DNA of 36,432 nucleotides from a virus: positions 1-36,432 of IMG/VR virus record IMGVR_UViG_3300032235_000857. One strand, given 5' to 3'. The notes under the pieces were generated by a model. It was not told the origin of the DNA. It did not search any database and saw only the letters and a list, made by a program, of their open reading frames with translations. Position 1 is the first letter of the stretch; the number at the start of each line of letters is the position of its first letter. The translations under genes were made by a program, and so were the position numbers. Shown here piece by piece: positions 1 to 7,302 of this stretch.

Positions 1-558
1 GCTATTTTTTCTAGTAGAGCCAAAGAAATTTTTATTACGGAAGTAAGCGACGAAATATTTAATTGGTTACGTAGTCAAGGAATTTTTGTAAATAAATTTG
101 ATCAGCCCAGAAAATTCGATATTATCGTAGCATTCGATGAATATTTGACTTTTGCAGACAATGAAGATGATCAAAAAAATAAAATCGATTCTCTTTGCAA
201 ATTAGCCAACAACTTAGTTATTACGACTATCAAAGATTATAAAAATCAAGAATTCAAAGATAGAGAGTATAGCCAACCTGTGATTATCAAGTCCAATAAT
301 AAGTTAACAGCATATACCGAAATTCACGATTGGGATCTATGCGATAAGAATGTATTTACTACGGCATTATATCAATTGAGCGGTAAATCAGCAGTATGTT
401 GTGATGTTTTTAATAGGCGAACACTGTATTTTAAACAGTTAGCTAAGTTTTCATTGGATATCGGTGCTGACAGTTTTTTAGTACATAAAAATCTAATGTA
501 TAAAAGTTTAATCAAAAAGAATTACGAACACGTTGTAAGTATTAATTTCGAAAAATAA
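1..558 (+). CDS. Unknown protein, 5' end outside window
   Basis: The reading frame is open from base 1 to the TAA at 558, with no good ATG near the left part, so this is the C-terminal 185 residues of a longer protein. The visible part contains an FDIIVAFDEYL segment followed by an acidic stretch and LVITTIKDYKNQ, a hydrophobic strand alternating with polar loops that could belong to a Rossmann-like fold. I do not recognise a family with confidence. It is followed 52 nt later by the promoter and gene of uvsE. No function is proposed. Confidence 0.75.
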   Translation, partial: AIFSSRAKEIFITEVSDEIFNWLRSQGIFVNKFDQPRKFDIIVAFDEYLTFADNEDDQKNKIDSLCKLANNLVITTIKDYKNQEFKDREYSQPVIIKSNNKLTAYTEIHDWDLCDKNVFTTALYQLSGKSAVCCDVFNRRTLYFKQLAKFSLDIGADSFLVHKNLMYKSLIKKNYEHVVSINFEK

Positions 559-574
559 GACAAAGTTGGATAGC

Positions 575-603
575 TTGACTAAATTATTAAATGCTGCTAT
601 AAT
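575..603 (+). promoter_or_regulatory. sigma70-type promoter of uvsE
   Basis: TTGACT (575-580) and TATAAT (598-603) are separated by 17 bp. The expected transcription start falls at about 610, which is the A of the uvsE start codon, so the message is probably leaderless. A palindrome, TGCTGC at 592-597 and GCAGCA at 605-610, encloses the -10 box and could be an operator. Confidence 0.75.
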
Positions 604-609
604 TGCAGC

Positions 610-1644
610 ATGACTACTATTCCACGAATCGGTTTTGCCTGTAAATGGATTGACACCCCAATTCAAATCGACGGTATTAAACCCAAAGATGATTGTAAAA
701 AGTATAACACCGGCACTACCACTATTACTTGGTTAAATAAACAAAGTAAACATATTGCCGAAGAAAAACTTTGGGCATTGATGCGTCAAAACATCGAAGC
801 AACTAAACTATTGGTAGAAAAGGTCAGTACACTTGAACCGCATCTTAGAATGGTACGACTCAGCAGCGATATACTGCCTGCTTACACTGAGCCAAGCTGG
901 TCTTGGTTTTATCGGCTACCCGACGTACGAGCTTACGCCCAAAGACATTTCGGAGCCATCGGTGATATTGCTAGGAAGATGGATGTTAGGCTTAGTATGC
1001 ATCCTGGTCAGTTTGTGGTTTTGGCTAGTGATAGGGCCGATGTTGTAGATCGTAGTATAGAGGAGTTCGAATATCATGCAGATATGGCGAGATGGATGGG
1101 GTACGGTAAAAGATATCAGGACTTTAAGATCAACGTCCACATTGCCGGTAGAGCCGGTCCCTCCGGTATCAAAGCTGCCCTCAAGAGGCTTACCCCCGAA
1201 GCAAGAAACTGCATCACCATCGAAAACGACGAAATCTCCTGGGGAATCGAAGACAGCCTTGAACTTGCCAACGATCTCGCTTTGGTGCTAGACATTCATC
1301 ACCATTGGATTAAAACAGGAGAATATATTGAGAACAATGATGACCGTATTAAAAGGATTATTGATAGCTGGCGTGGTGTGCGTCCTGTTATACATTACTC
1401 CGTTAGCCGTGAAGATGTACTTGTCGGCCATTCCGGATCACAGCGCCCCGCTCTTAGTCCGTTAATGGAACAGGGCCACAAAAAAGGCAAACTACGAGCA
1501 CACAGCGACTTCTACTGGAATGACGCAGTCAATGCGTGGGCAGTAACTCACAACGAATGGGCAGATATCATGTGCGAAAGTAAAGCCAAAAATTTGGCCA
1601 GCTTCGAACTGGCCAAATATGCTCAACTTAAAAATCTAAGTTAG
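610..1644 (+). CDS. uvsE: UV-damage endonuclease (UvsE/UVDE family)
   Basis: A 344-residue TIM-barrel endonuclease that nicks DNA 5' of UV photoproducts and other lesions, starting alternative excision repair. Family features seen: N-terminal RIGFACKWID, LRMVRLSSDILP, the metal-site segment LSMHPGQFVVL, INVHIAG, CITIENDE and ALVLDIHHHWI. The full family length is present. The ATG at 610 is chosen because the protein starts with the family strand at once; no Shine-Dalgarno is present and the -10 box ends only 6 nt upstream, fitting a leaderless mRNA. The tail overlaps the end of the convergent gene at 1641-1997. A phage repair enzyme is the likely role. Confidence 0.93.
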   Translation: MTTIPRIGFACKWIDTPIQIDGIKPKDDCKKYNTGTTTITWLNKQSKHIAEEKLWALMRQNIEATKLLVEKVSTLEPHLRMVRLSSDILPAYTEPSWSWFYRLPDVRAYAQRHFGAIGDIARKMDVRLSMHPGQFVVLASDRADVVDRSIEEFEYHADMARWMGYGKRYQDFKINVHIAGRAGPSGIKAALKRLTPEARNCITIENDEISWGIEDSLELANDLALVLDIHHHWIKTGEYIENNDDRIKRIIDSWRGVRPVIHYSVSREDVLVGHSGSQRPALSPLMEQGHKKGKLRAHSDFYWNDAVNAWAVTHNEWADIMCESKAKNLASFELAKYAQLKNLS

Positions 1645-1997
1645 ACTGTTTTTTTCTTTACAGTTGTTTTCTTAGCTGGCGCAGTTTTTTTGGCAGCAGG
1701 TTTCTTAGCTGGTGTTGCCTTTTTAGCAGGCGCCTTTTTAGCAGGTTTAACTGCTTCAGCAACTACTTCCGCTTTAGCTTCAACTACAGGTGCTGGTTCA
1801 GCAACTTCGACTACCAATGGAATTGGTGTTGGAGCAACCGGCTCGGGTACCTTATACGGTACAGATTTTTCAACTGCATTATCATTGATGATATCCAATG
1901 GATGTTTATCAGATGATTGATCTTTTTTGGCATTGTTTGCGTTCCAGGCCCAGTATCCCAGAACAGCTAATACCACTAGTACTACAATAATTTCCAT
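1641..1997 (-). CDS. Membrane-anchored Lys/Ala/Pro-rich protein (histone H1-like tail)
   Basis: 118 residues. Residues 1-17 form one hydrophobic segment (MEIIVVLVVLAVLGYWAW) suited to a single membrane span. A middle part rich in Pro, Val and Glu follows, then residues 84-118 are almost only Lys, Ala, Pro and Thr in AKKAPAKK-type repeats, like histone H1 or bacterial H1-like tails. A good ribosome site (AAGGAGATAAG) precedes the ATG. The composition suggests a basic, DNA- or envelope-binding tail held at the membrane; that role is inferred. It is one of only two minus-strand genes here and converges on uvsE with a 4 nt overlap. Confidence 0.8.
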   Translation of the reverse strand: MEIIVVLVVLAVLGYWAWNANNAKKDQSSDKHPLDIINDNAVEKSVPYKVPEPVAPTPIPLVVEVAEPAPVVEAKAEVVAEAVKPAKKAPAKKATPAKKPAAKKTAPAKKTTVKKKTV

Positions 1998-2030
1998 TCT
2001 TATCTCCTTGCAAGTTATTTTGAATGTATT

Positions 2031-3149
2031 TTATTTAAGTCTATCTAAGTGTGGCTTTATAAAATTTTTAGTTCTTATAAGATTCCACGAGATATTATTA
2101 ATTAAATCGAAATTGTGATCCAATATCGGTTTTGCTTTTTCGTATAAATCGACTGGATCTACTTCGGACAAAAATTTAATTTGGGTACCGAGTAAATTGA
2201 TTCGTTTATCGTGATCAGATTCTGAATCATAGCTTTCGTCGAGTATGGTGTCAAAAGTTTTGAATCCATATTTGCGTAACAATGCCAAATGACCGGGAGC
2301 AGAAAAACATAGAAAGATTCTTTTACCATAAAAACATTTTGTTGTTTTTTCTGTTATAAATTCGAATTCTTTTGTTTGAGTCTCTGACACAATACTGAAC
2401 CATGAATTTTTATATATTTTCATTGGTACGATTTGACTGGCCCATGCTTCGCTTACAGTGCCCTTATAAAATCTATTAACGCTAGTTGATGTCAATGATT
2501 TTTCTAAATCTCCCTGTGTTGTATCTCTGAATTCTTTTATTATCGAGTCTTCTAGTAGATCCAATTCTGGACTCCTATATGTTAGAGTCGAATTCTGATC
2601 ACTGTATAAACCTATTTCTAAATTAACAAGACTTTTATCTAATAGATTTAGTTCTTTTAATTTATCGAATAGTACAACTCTTGACATCTTTGTTTGACCA
2701 AATAAAGCATCAAAAATAAAAGGCCGGTGAGTTAAGGTATCAACGGGAAATTCATTATTGGCCATTGACACAAGATTCAAAAAACTTAAATTATGTGTCA
2801 ATACTATATTTTCAGGCACTATATCACCAATCATTTTGCCCCCTACAGAAAATATAATATTCTTATTATTAAAATAATTGATAGTGAGTTGATAAAACTC
2901 TGACCACTTTTCATGTATTAGTTCGGTAGTAAAACAGATTATTAAATCAGCCCACGATAAGTCTTTAAGTGGTGAATTATACATCCACCAGGATACTAAC
3001 ACTATTTTTTTCTTAGTGCTAGATTTGATTTCGGCTTCGCGGGTGATTCCTCTTATAATTTCTGCAGATTCGAACCAATGGATGCCATGATTAGTTGAAA
3101 TTTCGAAATCTACATTGTAGTTGACATCCCACACTAAGATATTATTCAT
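2031..3149 (-). CDS. Putative glycosyltransferase-like protein
   Basis: 372 residues, no signal peptide. The C-terminal third has FEFITEKTTKCFYGKRIFLC, then SAPGHLALLRKYGFKTFD and a following DESYD with DHDKRI. This pattern (TEKT, then a glycine-proline turn, GFKTF, DE-Y) recalls fucosyltransferase-like/GT-B proteins frequent in phage and capsule loci, where the Glu-Lys segment contacts the nucleotide sugar. The N-terminal half is not recognised. The assignment rests on memory of family patterns only. A CTAAATATT element lies 6 nt before the start codon on this strand. Confidence 0.6.
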   Translation of the reverse strand: MNNILVWDVNYNVDFEISTNHGIHWFESAEIIRGITREAEIKSSTKKKIVLVSWWMYNSPLKDLSWADLIICFTTELIHEKWSEFYQLTINYFNNKNIIFSVGGKMIGDIVPENIVLTHNLSFLNLVSMANNEFPVDTLTHRPFIFDALFGQTKMSRVVLFDKLKELNLLDKSLVNLEIGLYSDQNSTLTYRSPELDLLEDSIIKEFRDTTQGDLEKSLTSTSVNRFYKGTVSEAWASQIVPMKIYKNSWFSIVSETQTKEFEFITEKTTKCFYGKRIFLCFSAPGHLALLRKYGFKTFDTILDESYDSESDHDKRINLLGTQIKFLSEVDPVDLYEKAKPILDHNFDLINNISWNLIRTKNFIKPHLDRLK

Positions 3150-3184
3150 ACCTAATATTTAGTGACCATTCACTAAAAAATTAA

Positions 3185-3213
3185 TTGACTTATGTTGCAT
3201 CGCAGCATATAAT
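3185..3213 (+). promoter_or_regulatory. sigma70-type promoter of phasin-like gene
   Basis: TTGACT (3185-3190) and TATAAT (3208-3213) with exact 17 bp spacing. The leader to the start codon at 3284 is about 65 nt. Confidence 0.75.
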
Positions 3214-3283
3214 AGATAAATAAATTTGTAAGGTGCTGCATGGGGCGGGCCAAACAAATAAATTTCGTCTTAAGGAGAAAATT

Positions 3284-3553
3284 ATGTTTACATCTGACAC
3301 ACTAATCGACACCGTTCAAACCGGTAAAAAACAATTCGTAAATACTTTCGTTCAAAATGAAACTGTTAAAAATGCAATGGTTACATTTATTGACGCACAG
3401 GCAGATTATACCAAAAAAGCCGTTAAGGTTGGTATGGACACTGCCACTGTTCTTACCAGTGAATTTATTAAAGCATCGCAAGATGCTATGAAATTTGACT
3501 ACAGTAAGTTCGGCGAGGGTTTTGGCAAAGCATTTTCTTCTGCCAAAAAGTAA
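3284..3553 (+). CDS. Phasin-like small protein
   Basis: 89 residues. The segment FIDAQADYTKKAVKVGMDTA followed by EFIKASQDAMKFDYSKFG resembles phasins, amphipathic helical proteins that coat polyhydroxyalkanoate granules in Betaproteobacteria. The start at 3284 is chosen over an upstream in-frame codon because TTAAGGAG lies 7 nt before it. Monocistronic: own promoter upstream and a strong terminator 27 nt downstream. In a phage it might act on host storage granules or simply be a helical scaffold; the length is shorter than typical phasins (about 110-190 residues). Confidence 0.75.
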   Translation: MFTSDTLIDTVQTGKKQFVNTFVQNETVKNAMVTFIDAQADYTKKAVKVGMDTATVLTSEFIKASQDAMKFDYSKFGEGFGKAFSSAKK

Positions 3554-3579
3554 TACTCAAGTACTACATTTAGTAGACA

Positions 3580-3610
3580 GAAACCCGTCTAAATGGCGGG
3601 TTTCTTTTTT
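3580..3610 (+). terminator. Rho-independent terminator
   Basis: GAAACCCG (3580-3587) pairs perfectly with CGGGTTTC (3597-3604) around a 9 nt loop, followed by six T (3605-3610). Ends the phasin-like gene. Confidence 0.85.
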
Positions 3611-3612
3611 GA

Positions 3613-3641
3613 TTGCTCGAAATTCTGAATTTTGCTATAAT
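3613..3641 (+). promoter_or_regulatory. sigma70-type promoter, extended -10
   Basis: TTGCTC (3613-3618), 17 bp, TATAAT (3636-3641) with TG at 3633-3634. The downstream part matches the repeated early-promoter family (AATTTTGCTATAATAATGG-like) also seen near 17833 and 31304. Confidence 0.7.
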
Positions 3642-3669
3642 AATGGAATAGTAACAAAACGTAGCAAGA

Positions 3670-3906
3670 ATGATTACCGCAGACAAATTTAAACTCCTGA
3701 CTAACTTTCCTGTTTTTATGTTGACTACATTGATTCAGCAGGCAGGCTACAAGAAAGACAAATTTAATACTGCCAAATTCTTGGGCATCACTAACGGCGG
3801 CCAATTCTGCTACAGTGTTACCTACGTCGAGGACGGCGAAGAATGTAATACTAAAGTGTTTCTGAATTATGATTCTGTTGCAGACGCAGTTTCTGCAGAT
3901 TATTAA
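3670..3906 (+). CDS. Small protein of unknown function
   Basis: 78 residues, beginning MITADKFKLL and containing two short aromatic/hydrophobic stretches and the acidic segment VEDGEEC. No family recognised. It lies 29 nt after a clear promoter and before a hairpin plus a second promoter, so it is transcribed alone. The ribosome site is weak (AAG near the start). Confidence 0.65.
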   Translation: MITADKFKLLTNFPVFMLTTLIQQAGYKKDKFNTAKFLGITNGGQFCYSVTYVEDGEECNTKVFLNYDSVADAVSADY

Positions 3907-3924
3907 TGTTGTAAAAATACAACA
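3907..3924 (+). other. Inverted repeat TGTTGTA-4-TACAACA
   Basis: Perfect 7 bp arms with AAAA between them, directly upstream of a promoter. The same hairpin, as TTTGTTGTA-TTTT-TACAACAAA, occurs at 17780-17801 and 31251-31272, each time just before a promoter. It may be an operator or a weak terminator. Confidence 0.7.
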
Positions 3925-3933
3925 AAATTTCGG

Positions 3934-3962
3934 TTGTCCAAAAATCCTGATTTTGCTATAAT
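3934..3962 (+). promoter_or_regulatory. sigma70-type promoter, extended -10
   Basis: TTGTCC (3934-3939), 17 bp, TATAAT (3957-3962) with TG at 3954-3955. Serves the small-gene operon starting at 3993. Confidence 0.72.
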
Positions 3963-3992
3963 ATTGGTATAGTAAGTAAAAAGGAGCTGAAG

Positions 3993-4259
3993 ATGCATTA
4001 CGTTGTTTTCCACACTGCAAATCCGCACTACGACAAGCGTTACTTCAAAACTGCCAGTGCCGCAAAGCGTAGCACTACTTGCTCTAATCGCAATGCAGGT
4101 CGTGAGGCTTATGCATTTATGGAAGAAACTCTGTTCATGCTTAAGTATCCGGTGGGTATGAAAGTTGTCAAAAATCTCATGAGCGGTGAGGATGTTGCAA
4201 TTCCTGAAGACACACCGTGGTGCTGCAACCCAGCCAGCGAAACCTACTGGAGCATGTGA
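3993..4259 (+). CDS. Small protein of unknown function
   Basis: 88 residues starting MHYVVFHTANPHYDKRYF, with AAGGAG 10 nt upstream of the ATG. The N-terminus alternates polar and aromatic residues, and the C-terminus has DTPWCCNP. No family recognised. First gene of a tight operon (3993-5423) of unknown small proteins; the next start is 1 nt after its stop. Confidence 0.7.
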   Translation: MHYVVFHTANPHYDKRYFKTASAAKRSTTCSNRNAGREAYAFMEETLFMLKYPVGMKVVKNLMSGEDVAIPEDTPWCCNPASETYWSM

Positions 4260-4260
4260 T

Positions 4261-4407
4261 ATGATGGAAAATTTTGTTGTTCGCTATATTCCCGGGGGCA
4301 TGAGTCTGTATCACAGTGGTTGGTGGTTATGCAGACTGTGGGACTTGCGTGACGGTGTTGTGCATGAAGCTCCTATTCGTATGTTGAAAAAATCGGATTA
4401 TAAATGA
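4261..4407 (+). CDS. Very small protein of unknown function
   Basis: 48 residues starting MMENFVVRYIPGGMSLY. The start is placed at 4261, directly after the stop of the previous gene, so translation is probably coupled. Contains a Trp-rich WWLCRLWDL segment. Overlaps the next gene by 4 nt (ATGA). Function unknown. Confidence 0.6.
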   Translation: MMENFVVRYIPGGMSLYHSGWWLCRLWDLRDGVVHEAPIRMLKKSDYK

Positions 4408-4676
4408 GAACTAAGACTATTATCGAAGGCTTTAAGAACAGCCAGAAATTTCGTTTCATTCTTACTGCCCAAAGTGGTGAGGATGTGGGTATGGTTATCA
4501 CAGTCAAGCAGATGAGTGATAACTTTGCTACTCGCGATGCTCGTGTAGCGATTTGGATTGCTCTCGAGAAGCTGTCTTTCCAACGCCGTATGGCTCAGCG
4601 TCGTGGAGAAACCCTGCCCACCGGTCTGGTTACCGATGCCCAAGGTTTTCGCCAAGTGCAAGTTGACCTTCACTAA
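4404..4676 (+). CDS. Small protein of unknown function
   Basis: 90 residues starting MRTKTIIEGF, basic in the middle (FQRRMAQRRGE). Coupled to the upstream gene by an ATGA overlap, and followed after 9 nt by the next gene. No domain recognised. Confidence 0.68.
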   Translation: MRTKTIIEGFKNSQKFRFILTAQSGEDVGMVITVKQMSDNFATRDARVAIWIALEKLSFQRRMAQRRGETLPTGLVTDAQGFRQVQVDLH

Positions 4677-4685
4677 GGAGTTATT

Positions 4686-5183
4686 GTGTATTGCAACCCT
4701 ACTATCACTGCCGAAGAGTTTAAAACTGTACATAACGGTCTCTGCGACCTTGAAAGTGCTATTCAGCGACTAGAAGATGTAATCAATCCCGAGCTCTTTA
4801 AGAAACTGGCTCGCGGCGCCAGCGAAATTCGACGGGGTCTCAAGGGCGCCTACGAACAGGACAATGACGCAGGTGATCGCAAGTCTGATCATTACAGTGA
4901 CGTAGGTCAGCAACTGGGCATGGATAATAGCTCATGGAGTGTCTATGAAGTAGACAATCTTGCAGATCGCCATCCTTACGAAGGTGCAGACCGTGTAGTG
5001 TACAAAGATCACTGGGGCGGGAAGACGGTTAGTTGTAGCATTAACGGTTTGACTTGGTCGGCCCTGTGGATTGCGGCCAATGCTTGCATTCGCGACAGCG
5101 GCGATGCTCATCATATCTTCATTGAAGATTTCAAGCCGGATGCTGAAGATCCTCGCACTTTGATTCTGCAAACTGGTTCTTAA
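4686..5183 (+). CDS. Unknown protein
   Basis: 165 residues with a GTG start at 4686 preceded by AAGGAG (spacing 6-7 nt). The N-terminal part is helical and charged; the middle (DRVVYKDHWGGKTVSC) and end (HHIFIEDFKPDAEDPRTLIL) look globular. No family recognised. Middle gene of the 3993-5423 operon. Confidence 0.7.
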   Translation: MYCNPTITAEEFKTVHNGLCDLESAIQRLEDVINPELFKKLARGASEIRRGLKGAYEQDNDAGDRKSDHYSDVGQQLGMDNSSWSVYEVDNLADRHPYEGADRVVYKDHWGGKTVSCSINGLTWSALWIAANACIRDSGDAHHIFIEDFKPDAEDPRTLILQTGS

Positions 5184-5198
5184 TTAAGGAGTGATACT

Positions 5199-5423
5199 AT
5201 GAACGATTGGGACCGCGACAATCTTAATTTTATCTTGAACGCAGATAAAAACGAACTGGCTGCATTTTACGATTCGTGTGATACCGAAGATTTGAAATAC
5301 TTGGGAAATCTTGTACAGTGGGAATTAAGCCGCCTTCGAATTTTCGAAGCAGAAGAATATGACAAAGTTGTTGAAATTGACAAAGCACAATCAGTTCTTA
5401 AAAAATTTATGCTCAATAAATGA
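5199..5423 (+). CDS. Small acidic protein of unknown function
   Basis: 74 residues starting MNDWDRDNLNFIL, strongly acidic and helical (EAEEYDKVVEIDKAQSVL). AAGGAG precedes the ATG by 7 nt. Last gene of the operon; the next promoter begins within 5 nt of its stop. Confidence 0.7.
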   Translation: MNDWDRDNLNFILNADKNELAAFYDSCDTEDLKYLGNLVQWELSRLRIFEAEEYDKVVEIDKAQSVLKKFMLNK

Positions 5424-5427
5424 TTGA

Positions 5428-5456
5428 TTGATTTAAATTCCTATTTCAACTATACT
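5428..5456 (+). promoter_or_regulatory. Probable sigma70-type promoter
   Basis: TTGATT (5428-5433), 17 bp, TATACT (5451-5456). One mismatch in the -10 box makes it weaker than its neighbours. Confidence 0.55.
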
Positions 5457-5488
5457 GTCTATCTGTTCAACTTTTTATCAAACAAATT

Positions 5489-5896
5489 ATGGGACTTGAT
5501 CAATACGCATACGTAGCTGCCCGATCCAATGAGCGATCAGAGTTTTACGAAAGCGAAGGTGAATTTGTTAATGGTGAGTGGGTTGTGCCCGGCAAAGCCA
5601 AACCAAGAGAAATTGCTTATTGGCGTAAACATCCTAATCTACATGGTTGGATGCAGAAATTGTGGGAAGCTAAGGGCGGTATCGGGGACTTCAACGGTGA
5701 TGAACTTGAATTAACCTGGGAAGATATCGATGCTTTAGAAAAAGCCGTAAAAAAACGTAAATTACCAACTACCAGCGGATTCTTTTTTGGCAATCCCAGT
5801 GATGATTATTATTATGATCATGATCTCGAATTCATTAAAAATGCCCGGGCAGAACTGTTTCTGGGCTTGAAAGTGTTTTATAACAGCTCTTGGTAA
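5489..5896 (+). CDS. Conserved phage-type protein of unknown function
   Basis: 135 residues beginning MGLDQYAY, a start seen in many unannotated phage proteins. Followed by an acidic/aromatic body with YWRKHPNLHGWM, a Lys-rich turn (KAVKKRK) and an SDDYYYDHD segment. Residue pattern suggests a small alpha/beta globular protein. Function unknown. No clear Shine-Dalgarno; promoter 33 nt upstream. Confidence 0.75.
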   Translation: MGLDQYAYVAARSNERSEFYESEGEFVNGEWVVPGKAKPREIAYWRKHPNLHGWMQKLWEAKGGIGDFNGDELELTWEDIDALEKAVKKRKLPTTSGFFFGNPSDDYYYDHDLEFIKNARAELFLGLKVFYNSSW

Positions 5897-5918
5897 AGAG
5901 CATTTTTGGAGAAGCGCA

Positions 5919-6077
5919 ATGAGCGAAAAAACCCTAAGCGTGGCAAATCAAGCCATTTTTCATCTGCAACTTAACACTGACGAAGCAATTCGTTATGTGG
6001 TAAAAAATGCCAATATTAGCCCCAAAGAGGCTGGTATGGCTATCAAGGAGACCCTAGTAGGTTATAAAACACGGTAA
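5919..6077 (+). CDS. Very small protein of unknown function
   Basis: 52 residues from ATG 5919 to TAA 6075-6077 (MSEKTLSVANQAIFHLQL... ending GYKTR). TGGAGAAG lies 6 nt before the start. Predicted all-helical. It sits between the MGLDQYAY gene and a strong terminator, so the two are co-transcribed. Function unknown. Confidence 0.65.
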   Translation: MSEKTLSVANQAIFHLQLNTDEAIRYVVKNANISPKEAGMAIKETLVGYKTR

Positions 6078-6094
6078 AATACTAGCACATAATC

Positions 6095-6137
6095 AAAGCC
6101 CTCTACAGTGACTAAATACCGCTGTAGAGGGCTTTTT
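6095..6137 (+). terminator. Strong rho-independent terminator
   Basis: AAAGCCCTCTACAG (6095-6108) pairs perfectly over 14 bp with CTGTAGAGGGCTTT (6122-6135), then T residues to 6137. The 13 nt loop contains GACTAAATA, matching the TAAATA element seen before other genes. Confidence 0.92.
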
Positions 6138-6138
6138 C

Positions 6139-6636
6139 ATGGCTAGACCTAATCCCATTCGATCTATAATGGCGTATCCGTTACCCAGTATAACTTATCA
6201 AAGGAAAAAAAGCTTTAGACCCAGTGACGAAGACATTATCTACGCATATAATATATTAAACAAATATATTTTTGATAACCAGTTAAGACGACCCGAAATC
6301 AATCAAGGAATTATTCACAAAGCTTGGGGATTGTGCCAATGGCATTACGATGAACAACACACAGGATCTTATTGTTCTATTAGGCTGTCGGACAAATGGT
6401 TTTGCTCGCAGTGGTTTTTAAACACACTTGCCCACGAAATGGTTCATCAGTATCAATGGGACATAGGCCGGTGGTGTCATATCGAGCAAAACGGAAAAGA
6501 CATTAATTTTAGGGGCGGCGCCCACGGTCCGAGTTTTTATGCTTGGCGCGAAAGATTTGAGTACTACGATTTAAATTTAAAAGTTAGTTTTGGTCAACGT
6601 CGTTGGTTCTGTCACCAAGACTTTAATAAGTGTTGA
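6139..6636 (+). CDS. SprT-like zinc metalloprotease domain protein
   Basis: 165 residues. HEMVH at 99-103 is an HExxH zinc motif, and His129 in GGAHGPSF fits the third ligand of SprT-like proteases. The surrounding pattern (N-terminal helix, NTLAHEMVHQYQW, later HGPSFYAWRERF) matches the SprT/Spartan family, which cleaves DNA-linked proteins. The start is uncertain: the ATG at 6139 lies right behind the terminator without a ribosome site, and the ATG at 6169 is an alternative. Its stop codon overlaps the -35 box of the clpP promoter. Confidence 0.8.
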   Translation: MARPNPIRSIMAYPLPSITYQRKKSFRPSDEDIIYAYNILNKYIFDNQLRRPEINQGIIHKAWGLCQWHYDEQHTGSYCSIRLSDKWFCSQWFLNTLAHEMVHQYQWDIGRWCHIEQNGKDINFRGGAHGPSFYAWRERFEYYDLNLKVSFGQRRWFCHQDFNKC

Positions 6637-6661
6637 CAACTGCACTATAGTTGTCTATAAT
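6633..6661 (+). promoter_or_regulatory. clpP promoter with internal operator-like palindrome
   Basis: TTGACA (6633-6638), 17 bp, TATAAT (6656-6661); another TATAAT lies at 6666-6671. GACAACT (6635-6641) and AGTTGTC (6649-6655) form a perfect inverted repeat with a 7 nt spacer, filling the gap between -35 and -10. Confidence 0.75.
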
Positions 6662-6688
6662 TGGGTATAATTCACTATAAAGGAAATT

Positions 6689-7279
6689 ATGCCCAATTTT
6701 GTACCAACAGTATTAGAAAAAACCAGTAACGGCGAACGTGCTTACGACATTTATAGTCGTCTTCTTAAAGATCGTATTGTGATGTTAGACACTGATGTCA
6801 ATGAACACAGTGCCAGTCTTGTAGTGGCTCAGATGCTATTTTTAGAAAGTGAAAATCCCGACGCAGATATCTTATTTTATATTAATAGCCCAGGGGGCGT
6901 GGTAACTGCTGGTATGGCTATCTACGATACCATGCAATTCATCAAACCTGAAGTCTCTACAATTGTCATGGGACAAGCTTGTTCGATGGGTAGTTTATTA
7001 GCACAGGCAGGCGCACCAGGTAAACGTCTAATGTTGCCCAATGCACGACATATGATTCATCAGCCCAGCGGTGGTGCCCGAGGCCAGGCCACTGACATGC
7101 TAATTCAAGTTGAAGAAATTTTGTTGATGAAACGAAATTTAACTAACATCTATGTAAGGCATAATAGTTCGGGAAAAACATTCGACGAATTAACAGCAGA
7201 CATGGAACGAGATAATTTTATGAGTGCCGAACAAGCAGTCGCATATGGATTAGCAGACAGCATAGTTGAACATAGATAA
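6689..7279 (+). CDS. clpP: ATP-dependent Clp protease proteolytic subunit
   Basis: 196 residues, full length for ClpP. The catalytic triad is visible: Ser99 in GQACSMGS, His124 in MIHQPSGG and the Asp of [10 protein letters not shown] near 171. The NSPGG oxyanion segment is at 66-70. AAAGGA precedes the ATG. ClpP forms the peptidase barrel used by ClpX or ClpA. No Clp ATPase is seen here, so it would have to use host unfoldases or act as a mixed barrel with host ClpP. Phage ClpP often serves head maturation, but no capsid genes are adjacent. Confidence 0.95.
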   Translation: MPNFVPTVLEKTSNGERAYDIYSRLLKDRIVMLDTDVNEHSASLVVAQMLFLESENPDADILFYINSPGGVVTAGMAIYDTMQFIKPEVSTIVMGQACSMGSLLAQAGAPGKRLMLPNARHMIHQPSGGARGQATDMLIQVEEILLMKRNLTNIYVRHNSSGKTFDELTADMERDNFMSAEQAVAYGLADSIVEHR

Positions 7280-7302
7280 ATATTCTGCATTTCAATTATT
7301 TT

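Noticed and set aside
5454-5468. PHO box near 5454 (CTGTCTATCTGTTCA)
   Set aside because: Spacing between the CTGT units is 9 bp, not 11, and it lies downstream of a normal -10 box.
6166-6171. TATAAT inside the SprT-like gene as a promoter
   Set aside because: No -35 box lies 16-18 bp upstream; chance match in AT-rich DNA.
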